Assembly (NCBI RefSeq): GCF_003437535.1
Contig: NZ_QSQT01000013.1
Coordinates: 44,693 to 108,692 of the forward strand
Length of the DNA stretch: 64,000 bases
Reading direction: 5' to 3'
Source of the DNA: Phocaeicola plebeius
GTDB taxonomy: Bacteria; Bacteroidota; Bacteroidia; Bacteroidales; Bacteroidaceae
Part shown: one piece after another, positions 1-8,600 of the stretch
How the letters are laid out: the number at the start of each line of letters is the position of its first letter
Numbering within the stretch: position 1 is the stretch's first letter
Program-made: the position numbers and the translations under genes
Notes under the pieces: model-generated
Seen by the model: the letters and a program-made list of their open reading frames with translations, nothing else
Database searches by the model: none
Told to the model about the DNA's origin: nothing

Positions 1-1
1 C

Positions 2-355
2 ATTACGTGTACCGACTCTCGCACGGGTGAACAGGAGTACACTCCTTTGCGTGTATCGCATACTTGGGTAAATATGATGTATGGAAGCAAGTTCCGTGGC
101 GGAGTGTTTGCCGGGTATCTCAAAAACTTGGGAGCATCGAAAAGTGTGACTGGAGTATTGGGTACAGGAACAAATATCGACCAGTTGAATACACTGGGAG
201 CCGAACTGACTTACAATCGCCCGAACTGGAAGTTCGGAGCAGAATATACTTGGACCGGCGCGTGGTATGGCGATTATACCGACAAGGCACGGGTGACCAA
301 CACCCATCTGGTGAAAAATAACCGCATCGTACTGACTGCTTTGTTCCAGTTTTAA
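2..355 (+). CDS. outer-membrane beta-barrel (porin-like, possibly DcaP family) protein, C-terminal fragment
   Basis: The frame is open from the window edge, so only about the last 117 residues are present and the true start lies upstream. The visible part alternates hydrophobic and polar residues in short strands and ends with a terminal phenylalanine (LTALFQF), the usual C-terminal signature of an outer-membrane barrel inserted by BAM. The strand pattern resembles DcaP-type porins of Bacteroidota, but this is an impression from the tail only. It converges on the GH28 gene and shares a bidirectional terminator with it. Its place beside pectin genes suggests oligosaccharide or small-solute uptake, which is inference. 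Confidence 0.6.
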   Translation: MTCTDSRTGEQEYTPLRVSHTWVNMMYGSKFRGGVFAGYLKNLGASKSVTGVLGTGTNIDQLNTLGAELTYNRPNWKFGAEYTWTGAWYGDYTDKARVTNTHLVKNNRIVLTALFQF

Positions 356-373
356 TTTGTATCAATTATAATG

Positions 374-420
374 AAATAGCGAGAAGATGCATCGGTGAGG
401 GATGCCGCTTCTCGCTATTT
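374..420. terminator. bidirectional Rho-independent terminator
   Basis: A perfect 13-bp inverted repeat (374-386 with 408-420, AAATAGCGAGAAG and its complement) lies between the convergent porin-like and GH28 genes. A-rich and T-rich flanks allow termination from either side. Confidence 0.85.
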
Positions 421-423
421 TTA

Positions 424-1851
424 TTATTCTGCTTTCTGTTTATATAGTTTATCTAAATCTATACTGGGTGCTTCTTTGTGAAGTAAGATAGTAGCGGATA
501 CCTCGTTAGCCTGAAAATTTTCCACATTTGATAACCGATTGATAAACTGACGTACTGTATCTACTTTTACATTTTCAACAAATACATTACGGATTGGTAA
601 TCGGGCATCTCCTTTTAGCTCGTAAATGGCATCAGCCGACTGGCAATGAATGTTCTTTACATGTATTCCATCTATACGGGTGATACGTGTTTCATAAGTT
701 GGAACTAAATCTTTCCATTGGTATAATACTTCAGTGTCTACTTCAAAGGTACGAAGCATGTCTCCAGCTTCGATGTCTTCCAGGTAAATGTTTTCGATAA
801 ACCCTCCACGACGATGGTTTGTTTTTAAGAAAAACAGGCGGTGTACATTTTGTGGAGCTTTACAGCGGATCATGTAGATATTGCGTACTCCTCCGGAGAT
901 TTCACTTCCGATTCCGAGCAGGGTATGTCCATTGAGAATATCACAATCCCGGACGACGATATTTTCACTGGGTGTGTTGAGGCGCCATGCATCTTGGTTA
1001 CGTCCGGATTTGATGACCACCGCATCGTCTCCCTGGTCGAACTTACAGTTCTCAATCAGAAAGTTCCGGCTCATTTCCAAATCGATTCCGTCATTGTTGT
1101 GCCCATGAGCCTGCACATCGAGGTGGCGTACTACGCCACTGTTACACAAATAGAGATGGATGGTCCAAAAAGGACTTTGGCGGATATGGAAATTTTCTAA
1201 TAATATATTTTTGCAGCGGTTAAAATGAATGAGGTGTGGACGAAGATGATTTTCTCCTCTTGCCATTTGGCGTTGTTCTACAGGAACATCTGTTGACCCC
1301 ATGGAATACAATTGTCTTAATGCGTTTAAGTGAGCTTCCGGACGTTTAAACCACGTACGCCAGGTGCCCATGACTGGAGCCAGTGTTCCTTTTCCGGAGA
1401 TACCTACATTCTCACATTCAAATGCATAGATAAGTGGCGAGTAATTATAGCATTCCAGCCCCTCCCAGGAGGTCATTACAGCTGGAAGGTAATCATTGGG
1501 ATTGTCAGAGAATCTGACTACAGCTCCTTCTTCCAAAAAAAGGTTGACATGGCTTTTGAGGTGAATAGGTCCGGTAAACCACTCACCGGCTGGGACTACC
1601 ACTCGTCCGCCTCCCGCACGGTGGCATGCTTCAATGGCTTTGGCAAATGCCTGGGTGTTTAGATGATTGCTTCCCTTTTGGGCTCCATATTTTGTGATGG
1701 AGAATTCTTTATTGGGGAATGTGCACAAGTGTACGGAATCCATAGGGAAAGGAGCTTCCACATGTACAGGTTGTACGTTCACTTTTTGTGCTGAAGTTGT
1801 ATACGCCATCAGGCTGGCAACAAAAATAGAAAATAATGTTTTGCTTCTCAT
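424..1851 (-). CDS. glycoside hydrolase family 28 (polygalacturonase/rhamnogalacturonan hydrolase-like)
   Basis: This is a 475-residue secreted enzyme. It starts with a signal peptide (MRSKTLFSIFVASLMAYTTSAQ region, about 22 residues) followed by a right-handed parallel beta-helix. GH28 signatures are visible: NNDGID with a catalytic Asp at about residue 254, QGDD with Asp 275/276, then GHTLLGIGSE and FLKT in place of the classical GHG and RIK blocks. Family enzymes hydrolyse alpha-1,4-galacturonic or galacturonic-rhamnose bonds. Neighbouring CE12 esterases and rhamnose mutarotase point to rhamnogalacturonan-I as the substrate. It is transcribed divergently from the CE12 gene, and the shared spacer holds the candidate operator at 1942-1977. 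Exact bond specificity cannot be read from sequence. Confidence 0.9.
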   Translation of the reverse strand: MRSKTLFSIFVASLMAYTTSAQKVNVQPVHVEAPFPMDSVHLCTFPNKEFSITKYGAQKGSNHLNTQAFAKAIEACHRAGGGRVVVPAGEWFTGPIHLKSHVNLFLEEGAVVRFSDNPNDYLPAVMTSWEGLECYNYSPLIYAFECENVGISGKGTLAPVMGTWRTWFKRPEAHLNALRQLYSMGSTDVPVEQRQMARGENHLRPHLIHFNRCKNILLENFHIRQSPFWTIHLYLCNSGVVRHLDVQAHGHNNDGIDLEMSRNFLIENCKFDQGDDAVVIKSGRNQDAWRLNTPSENIVVRDCDILNGHTLLGIGSEISGGVRNIYMIRCKAPQNVHRLFFLKTNHRRGGFIENIYLEDIEAGDMLRTFEVDTEVLYQWKDLVPTYETRITRIDGIHVKNIHCQSADAIYELKGDARLPIRNVFVENVKVDTVRQFINRLSNVENFQANEVSATILLHKEAPSIDLDKLYKQKAE

Positions 1852-1882
1852 GGTAATGTATTAGTTAGTATGCCTTTTGTGG

Positions 1883-1890
1883 CAAAGGAA
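1883..1890 (-). promoter_or_regulatory. -7 box of the GH28 promoter
   Basis: The minus strand reads TTCCTTTG, a 7/8 match to the Bacteroidota -7 element TAnnTTTG. It would place the transcript start about 25 nt before the GH28 ATG. Confidence 0.4.
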
Positions 1891-1941
1891 AGCATTCTTT
1901 TGGAAATAAATCAGGTGTGAATGTCCTTATAAATGTATTTT

Positions 1942-1977
1942 TGTACGATATTCTATGATTCCGTACGTTTGTCTGCA
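1942..1977 (+). promoter_or_regulatory. candidate HTCS operator, tandem direct repeat
   Basis: Two copies of a TGTACGATATTCTATG-like 16-mer start at 1942 and 1962, exactly 20 bp apart; the second copy is degenerate. The first copy matches the site at 3461-3476 at 14 of 16 positions. A 20-bp direct repeat suits dimeric AraC-type domains, such as the output domain of the regulator at 5602. It lies between divergent GH28 and CE12 genes and could serve both. Confidence 0.55.
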
Positions 1978-1998
1978 TCCTTTTTGGCCATAAGCGTT

Positions 1999-2006
1999 TA
2001 ATTTTG
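1999..2006 (+). promoter_or_regulatory. -7 box of the first CE12 promoter
   Basis: TAATTTTG matches TAnnTTTG exactly, 29 bp before the start codon at 2035. No clear -33 TTTG is present at 19-21 bp, as expected if an activator is needed. Confidence 0.6.
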
Positions 2007-2034
2007 CCTTTACAATAACCTAAGATGAAAATGT

Positions 2035-3318
2035 ATGAAAATAAAGCGATTTCTGAATATTGGTCTTGCCGGTCTGTTTTTGGCAAATGTGGCTTATGCA
2101 CAAAGTTATCAGTTTGATTTTAGTGAGAAGAAAAAAGTCGAGAAAGGAGTGATTCAAATCTCTTCAGATTCAATATATCCTTGTAAAGGTGGGTATGGAT
2201 ATGATTTCCTGCCTGCACCGGTGAAGAAAAGTAACGAACCTTTTTTCTTTTCGGTAGATGTTCCTGATGGAAATTATCTGGTGACAGTTACTTTAGGTAA
2301 TGCCCGGAAAGCTGGTTCTACTACAGTGCGTGCAGAATCCAGACGTTTGTTCCTTGAAAATATATCTACTCGGAAAGGAGAGTTTCTAACTTATCGTTTT
2401 ACGGTGAATAAGCGTAATACGATAATAAGTGATGGGGAAAAAGTACAGATTAAGGAGCGGGAAAAGAATAAATTGAACTGGGATGATAAGTTGACATTTG
2501 AGTTTAATGGAGATGCTCCTTGTCTGGCTAGTCTGAAAATTGAACCGGTAAATGATGTGGTGACCGTTTTTTTAGCAGGTAACTCTACTGTAGTAGACCA
2601 GGATAATGAGCCATGGGCTAGCTGGGGACAGATGATTCCGCGCTTTTTTGATGAACATGTATGTTTTGCAAACTATGCAGAAAGTGGTGAACGTGCCGAT
2701 ACCTTTATTAAGGCTGGTCGCCTGAAGAAGGCTTTAACTCAGATGAAAGAAGGGGATTATATGTTTATCGAGTTTGGGCATAATGACCAGAAATTAAAAG
2801 GACCGGGCAAGGGAGCCTATTATTCATTTGCCAGCAATTTGAAATATTTTGTAGATGTAGTACGTGCAAAAGGGGGGATTCCGGTTTTTGTGACTCCTAC
2901 CCAACGTCGTTCATTTGACAATTCTGGTAAAATACAGGAAACACACGAAGACTATCCTGATGCGATGCGTTGGGTTGCCCAGCGTGAGGGAGTGCAGGTG
3001 ATAGAATTGCATGACATGACCCGTGTGTTTTATGAAGCTATGGGAGTAGAACCTTCTAAAAAAGCTTTTGTGCATTATCCGGCAGGAACTTATCCCAATC
3101 AGACGAAGGCTTTGGCTGATAATACCCATTTCAATCCATACGGAGCGTATGAAATTGCTAAATGTGTGATTGAAGGTATTAAGCAGTTGAATCTTCCCTG
3201 GGTTAAATATTTGAGAGATGATTATCATCCTTTTAATCCTGCGAGTCCAGATAAAGTAGATACATTCAAGTGGAATGAAAGTCCTTTCACGGAGATTGAG
3301 AAACCTGATGGAAATTGA
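2035..3318 (+). CDS. secreted rhamnogalacturonan acetylesterase-like SGNH hydrolase (CE12)
   Basis: This 427-residue protein starts with a signal peptide ending near AYAQ (residue 23). An N-terminal beta-sandwich-like region (about 25-165) is typical of Bacteroidota rhamnogalacturonan acetylesterases. The SGNH catalytic domain follows: GNST with nucleophile Ser184, block III FGHND around residue 248, and the DNTH dyad with Asp362 and His365. The expected reaction is removal of acetyl groups from rhamnogalacturonan so that backbone enzymes can act. An ATG 12 bp upstream (2023) is in frame, but the residues after 2035 form a cleaner signal peptide. A GU-containing hairpin terminator follows the gene. 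Confidence 0.88.
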   Translation: MKIKRFLNIGLAGLFLANVAYAQSYQFDFSEKKKVEKGVIQISSDSIYPCKGGYGYDFLPAPVKKSNEPFFFSVDVPDGNYLVTVTLGNARKAGSTTVRAESRRLFLENISTRKGEFLTYRFTVNKRNTIISDGEKVQIKEREKNKLNWDDKLTFEFNGDAPCLASLKIEPVNDVVTVFLAGNSTVVDQDNEPWASWGQMIPRFFDEHVCFANYAESGERADTFIKAGRLKKALTQMKEGDYMFIEFGHNDQKLKGPGKGAYYSFASNLKYFVDVVRAKGGIPVFVTPTQRRSFDNSGKIQETHEDYPDAMRWVAQREGVQVIELHDMTRVFYEAMGVEPSKKAFVHYPAGTYPNQTKALADNTHFNPYGAYEIAKCVIEGIKQLNLPWVKYLRDDYHPFNPASPDKVDTFKWNESPFTEIEKPDGN

Positions 3319-3384
3319 TTTTTGTAAGTTATAGAGTCTTATAAGTTTTAATAGGTAGGATAAGCTATTTGAGGTAAAAGGGAG

Positions 3385-3425
3385 AAAGAGCGGACTAAAT
3401 GATCAATAGTTCGTTCTTTTTTTAT
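3385..3425 (+). terminator. Rho-independent terminator after first CE12 gene
   Basis: A 12-bp stem with two G-U pairs (3385-3396 with 3408-3419) and an 11-nt loop is followed by a run of T residues. Confidence 0.7.
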
Positions 3426-3440
3426 TTGTCAATAGATTTA

Positions 3441-3476
3441 TGTACAAAAGCACATGATTGTGTACAATATTCCATG
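3441..3476 (+). promoter_or_regulatory. candidate HTCS operator, tandem direct repeat
   Basis: TGTACAAAAGCACATG (3441) and TGTACAATATTCCATG (3461) are two 16-mers 20 bp apart that agree at 12 of 16 positions. The second matches the site at 1942 at 14 of 16. The repeat lies just upstream of the -7 box at 3497. Confidence 0.6.
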
Positions 3477-3496
3477 CGAGAGTAATCTCTTTCTGC

Positions 3497-3504
3497 TATC
3501 TTTG
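3497..3504 (+). promoter_or_regulatory. -7 box of the two-domain CE12/rhaM operon
   Basis: TATCTTTG matches TAnnTTTG exactly, 28 bp before the start codon, with no recognisable -33 TTTG. The operator copy at 3461-3476 occupies the position where the -33 element would lie, which suggests activator-dependent transcription. Confidence 0.65.
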
Positions 3505-3524
3505 GAATTTGAAAATAAGTAAAT

Positions 3525-5177
3525 ATGTATATGAAAAAACACATAATGTGGGGAGTCTGGTTGCTAGGGGCAACCTGCTTTTCTTTTTCTGCTTATGCGC
3601 AAAACAAGGTGAAAGCGCCAATGGAAGATGTTAACCAGGTAGTCGATTTGACACTGGATAGCTTGAATAAAGCAAAAACAGCCAGACCGGTTGCGGGGTC
3701 TACCCGTAAGGGGAATAATCCTGTACTTTTCTTGGTAGGAAATTCAACGATGCGCACCGGAACGTTAGGCAATGGAAATAACGGACAGTGGGGATGGGGA
3801 TATTTCTTCCATGAATATTTTGATGAAAATAAGATTACAGTAGAAAATCATGCGTTGGGAGGAACCAGTAGCCGTACATTCTATACCCATTTGTGGAAAG
3901 ATGTCTTGAAAGGGGTAAAAAAAGGCGACTGGGTTATCATAGAACTAGGGCATAACGATAACGGACCGTATGACAGCGGACGTGCACGGGCTTCTATTCC
4001 GGGTATCGGTAAAGATAGTCTCGAAGTGACAATTAAGGAAACAGGGGTAAAGGAAACGGTATATACGTATGGTGAATACATGCGTCGTTACATTCGTGAA
4101 GTCAAAGCTAAAGGAGCTCATCCCATTCTTTTTTCTCTTACTCCGCGCAATGCTTGGGAAGATAAAGACAGCACTATAATTACTCGTGTAAATAAAACTT
4201 TTGGTTTGTGGGCTAAACAGGTAGCTAAAAAAGAGCATGTACCTTTTATTGACCTTAATGAGATAACGGCTCGTAAATTTGAGACTTTTGGCAAGGAAAA
4301 GGTAAAATATATGTTCTATTTGGATCGTATCCATACCAGTGTGTTTGGAGCACGGGTAAATGCTGAATCTGCCGCCGAAGGAATTCGTGAATATAAAAAA
4401 CTGGAACTGGCTCGTTACCTGAAACCGGTCGAAAAAGATACAGTTACAGGATCAACCCGAAAGAAAGGTTGTCCGGTGCTATTTACTGTAGGTGACAGTA
4501 CGGTACGTAACCAGGATAAAGACGAGAATGGTCAGTGGGGATGGGGAAGTGTGATTGCCGAACTGTTTGACTTAAATAGAATTTCTGTAGAGAATTGTGC
4601 TAAAGCAGGCCGTAGTGCCCGTACTTATTTGGAGGAAGGTCGTTGGGATAAGGTTTATAAAGCCTTGCAACCTGGTGATTTTGTATTGATTCAATTTGGG
4701 CATAACGACGCTGGAGCTATTAATACAGGAAAGGCGCGTGCTGAACTTCCAGGAGCTGGAGAAGAAAGTAAAGTCTTTTTAATGGAAGCCACTAAAACTT
4801 ATGATGTGGTGTATACATTTGGCTGGTATTTGCGTAAATTTATCCGCGATGCTCAGGAAAAAGGGGCTATCCCTATTGTGTTGAGTCATACGCCACGTAA
4901 TATGTGGGATAATAATGAGATACAACGTAATACCACATCTTTTGGTAAATGGACACGGGAAGCTGCTGAAGCAACAGGTGCGTATTTTATTGACTTGAAT
5001 AAGTTGTCAGCAGATAAATTGCAACAGATTGGTTATGAGCAAGGTCTGAAATACGTAGCTCCTTATTTCTGTAAGGATCATACACATACATCATTGAAAG
5101 GAGCGCACTTGAATGCACAAAGCATTGCAGACGGTTTGAAAGAAACAGATTGTACATTGAAAAACTATTTAAAATAA
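3525..5177 (+). CDS. two-domain rhamnogalacturonan acetylesterase-like protein (CE12-CE12)
   Basis: This 550-residue secreted protein has a signal peptide (cleavage near SAYAQ) and two complete SGNH domains in tandem. Domain 1 has GNST with Ser74, LGHND, and the dyad Asp267/His270. Domain 2 has GDST with Ser325, FGHND, and Asp518/His521. Each domain opens with a GSTRK motif followed by a strand and GQWGWG, so the protein is an internal duplication. Both sets of catalytic residues are intact. An alternative start two codons downstream (3531) is equally possible. It is followed after 11 bp by rhamnose mutarotase, with which it forms an operon. Confidence 0.87.
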   Translation: MYMKKHIMWGVWLLGATCFSFSAYAQNKVKAPMEDVNQVVDLTLDSLNKAKTARPVAGSTRKGNNPVLFLVGNSTMRTGTLGNGNNGQWGWGYFFHEYFDENKITVENHALGGTSSRTFYTHLWKDVLKGVKKGDWVIIELGHNDNGPYDSGRARASIPGIGKDSLEVTIKETGVKETVYTYGEYMRRYIREVKAKGAHPILFSLTPRNAWEDKDSTIITRVNKTFGLWAKQVAKKEHVPFIDLNEITARKFETFGKEKVKYMFYLDRIHTSVFGARVNAESAAEGIREYKKLELARYLKPVEKDTVTGSTRKKGCPVLFTVGDSTVRNQDKDENGQWGWGSVIAELFDLNRISVENCAKAGRSARTYLEEGRWDKVYKALQPGDFVLIQFGHNDAGAINTGKARAELPGAGEESKVFLMEATKTYDVVYTFGWYLRKFIRDAQEKGAIPIVLSHTPRNMWDNNEIQRNTTSFGKWTREAAEATGAYFIDLNKLSADKLQQIGYEQGLKYVAPYFCKDHTHTSLKGAHLNAQSIADGLKETDCTLKNYLK

Positions 5178-5188
5178 TTGGAGGTACT

Positions 5189-5503
5189 ATGAAACGTGAA
5201 GCTTTTAAAATGTTCCTGAAACCAGGATTTGAAAAAGAGTATGAAAAACGCCATGCTGCTATTTGGCCGGAGCTGAAACAGATGTTGTCTGAAAATGGGG
5301 TGTATGATTATTCTATTTATTGGGATAAAGATACCAATATCTTGTTTGCTTGCCAGAAAACGAAAGGTGAAGAATCTTCACAGGATATGGGAAATAACCC
5401 GATTGTGCAGAAATGGTGGGATTATATGGCCGACATTATGGAAGTAAATCCTGACAATTCTCCGGTTACCATTCCTTTGCCAGAGGTTTTCCACATGGAT
5501 TAA
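5189..5503 (+). CDS. rhaM: L-rhamnose mutarotase
   Basis: The product interconverts alpha- and beta-L-rhamnopyranose, feeding rhamnose released from rhamnogalacturonan into cytoplasmic catabolism. At 104 residues it has exactly the length of E. coli RhaM. Typical features are KPGFEKEYEKRHAAIWPEL, YDYSIYWD, and the conserved tandem Trp in KWWDYMADIM. A GGAGGT ribosome-binding site at 5180-5185 fixes the start at 5189; the longer frame from 5150 would overlap the upstream esterase. It has no signal peptide, in keeping with a cytoplasmic role. Confidence 0.92.
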   Translation: MKREAFKMFLKPGFEKEYEKRHAAIWPELKQMLSENGVYDYSIYWDKDTNILFACQKTKGEESSQDMGNNPIVQKWWDYMADIMEVNPDNSPVTIPLPEVFHMD

Positions 5504-5527
5504 GCAGGTAATTCAATACAAAGAATG

Positions 5528-5565
5528 AAAAAAGTGCATGGCTTTTTTAGTGATGCACTTTTTTT
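5528..5565 (+). terminator. Rho-independent terminator after rhaM
   Basis: A 12-bp inverted repeat (5528-5539 with 5553-5564, AAAAAAGTGCAT) ends in a T run. Confidence 0.85.
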
Positions 5566-5566
5566 A

Positions 5567-5574
5567 TATTTTTG
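5567..5574 (+). promoter_or_regulatory. -7 box of the HTCS gene
   Basis: TATTTTTG matches TAnnTTTG exactly and abuts the rhaM terminator. The predicted leader is about 20 nt. No good -33 element is seen, because that stretch is taken up by the terminator stem. Confidence 0.5.
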
Positions 5575-5601
5575 CAAATAATTTATACAAAATAAGGCGG
5601 A

Positions 5602-8600
5602 ATGAACAGGTTATTCTTCTTCGTATTCTTTTTAATAGTATCGTGTGTAGAAGGTATTAAGGCTTCGGTGGATGTACGTTCCACTCGTTTTACAACTACA
5701 TCTGGGCTAGGGAACAATTCAGTCAGATACATGTATCAGGACAGTAAGGGATTTATCTGGATGGGTACCCTTAATGGCCTTAGTCGTTTTGATGGAACTT
5801 CTTTTGTTACATTCCGTCCTCGAAAAGGAAATAAACCCTCCTTGCCGGATCATCGTGTACAGGAAATTGTAGAGGATCAGAATTGTTTCTTATGGATAAA
5901 AACAACTGGCGAGTTGGTAGGATGTTACGATTTGAAAAAAGACTGTTTTGTAGATTTTACGGGGAGTGGTGAATATTTACGTCATTATTGGAATGTCTAT
6001 TTTGTCAATAATAATGAAGCTTGGGTAACGGGAGAAAGAGAAGGATGCCGGTTAATACGTTATCAGAAGGACCGTTCTTTTACCTCAATCGCCTTCGATA
6101 CTCGTAATGGGCTTGCGTCGAATCTTATTCGCGATTTGAGGGTAGGTGCAGAAGGTTGGGTATGGATTGCCACAGGAAAAGGGCTTTATTATTGGGATGG
6201 AAAGAAACTCCATGCGGTGGATAAGCGTATGGAGTTTAGGAAAATAGCAGTTTATGGGCAGAAAACCTATTTTTTGGCAAATAAAGGAGGGGTTTATACT
6301 TTCCGGAATGGGTCATTAAAAAAGGAAGTTTCTATTGAAGGAGATTTTACTTATTATGATAACCTGATATTAGGTAAGAAATGGCTGATTTTTAGTGGTA
6401 CCAGCACGTGGTGTTTTGACTTTGATACGAATGCTTTGACTTTGGCCGAAGAGGCACTTCAAATAAAAAGAGCGAAGGTTATTAAAGATAATAGAGGAGA
6501 ATCGTGGGTTTATGGAAATAATGGAGTGCTGACTTGGATTGACTCACAGTCGGGGAAGGTGACACCTTTTTTATTGATGCCGGAAGAGAAACGCAATTAT
6601 GTGGATCGGGAACGTTATTATGTGGTACACGATTCACGTGGAATTATTTGGATTGGAACTTATGGAAACGGTCTGTTTGTATATGATGTGGCAAACGGAC
6701 AAATGAAACATATCGTGGCCGACTCAGACAATACGCAAAGTCAGATTGGCTCAGATTTTCTGCAATGTGTCATAGAAGACCATTCTGGCAATATATGGGT
6801 AAGTTCTGAATATACGGGTGTGTCCCGTTTGGAAGTCTTGAATGAAGGTACGCTTCGTATTTTCCCGGCTGGAGAAGGGAAGTTTAATCGTTCGAATACG
6901 GTGCGTACCTTACATCGTCGTTCTTCGGGAGATATTATTCTTGGAACCCGTGATGGAAAAATGTATGCATATGATTCACATTTGAATAACAAGAAGGAAG
7001 AAACTGCTTATGGGAGTAATATTTATGCAGTAGTGGAGGATATGGATGGAGTTCAATGGTATGCTTCGCGTACGAAAGGACTGATAGTAGGTAATCATGT
7101 GTACACACATAATCCTTCTGATTCGTCTTCTTTGGGGTCAAATCAAGTCTTTTGTTTGTTGAAAGACAGCAAAAACCGTATATGGGTTGGAACTTTTGAA
7201 GGAGGGCTTGATTTGGCCATTCCGGGTAAGACGGGTTATAGTTTCCGCCATTTTTTAACTTCCACTTACGGACAACGTCAGGTTCGGGTAATTTTTGAAG
7301 ATAATAACCGTTGGATATGGGTTGGAACCAGTGAGGGTGTTTATGTGTTCCATCCAGATAAGCTGTTGAAAGATCCTTCTGCTTATTATAGCTATACCTT
7401 TGATAACGGAATGCTGAGAAGTAACGAAATCCGGAGTATTGCTTCTGACGGAAAAGGGCATATCCTGGTAGCAGAATCGGGAGCCGGATTTTCGGTTTGT
7501 TCTCTTCCGAAAAACGGGGATTATAGTCAACTGAAGTTTGAGCATTTTGGACCGGAAGATGGTTTGGTTAACGGAATGGTACAAACTTTTGTGCCGGATA
7601 TGAATGGTAAAATATGGATTACCACAGAATTTGGTGTTTCTTGTTTTGATACACTTCGTAAGACGTTCGAGAATTATTTTTTCTCTACAAATATGCTGGG
7701 CAATGTGTATGCCGAGAATTGTGGACTAAGTTTGGATGACGGTCGTATTGCCTTTGGTACAAACTATGGATTGACGGTGATTGATCCGCGTAGAGTGAAA
7801 CATCCGGAAAGTAAAACGAAAGTTACATTTACAGATTTGCGGTTGAATGGCATTTCTGTCAGTCCCGATGAACCGGATTCTCCCTTGGATATGTCCTTGG
7901 CTTATGCCTCAGAGGTGAATTTACAGTATTATCAAAGTTCTTTTGTGGTAGAGTTTTCTACGTTTGACTATTCGGGAGCTGGAGGTTCTAAATTCAGTTA
8001 CAAGCTTGAAAACTATGATAAGGGGTGGAGTGTTCCTTCGTCCTTGAACTTTGCTGCTTACAAAAATCTTTCTCCCGGGACCTATTATCTTCATGTAAAA
8101 GCGTCTGATGCTTCCGGATTATGGGGAGCGGAGGAGTCTGTATTGAAGATTGTGGTGAATCCTCCTTTCTGGAAAACACCGTGGGCTTATATTTTGTATG
8201 TGATAGTGATAGCTGTATTGTTGTACATTGTATTCCGTATTATACGTAATATGAATACTTTGCGCAACAAGATTAAGGTAGAGGAACAGCTTACCGAGTA
8301 CAAACTGGTGTTCTTTACCAATATTTCACATGAGTTCCGTACGCCGTTGACGCTGATACAAGGTGCGTTGGAGAAAATTCACCGTTTGAAAGTACCTAAG
8401 GAGATGGCATACTCTCTTAAGATTATGGACAAGAGTACGGAACGTATGTTGCGTTTGATTAATCAGTTGCTTGAATTCCGTAAGATGCAGAATAATAAAC
8501 TGGCCTTGTCACTGGAAGAGACAGATGTGATAGCTTTCCTGTATGAAATTTATTTGAGCTTCAAGGATGCGGCAGAATCAAAAAACATGGAGTTCCGTTT

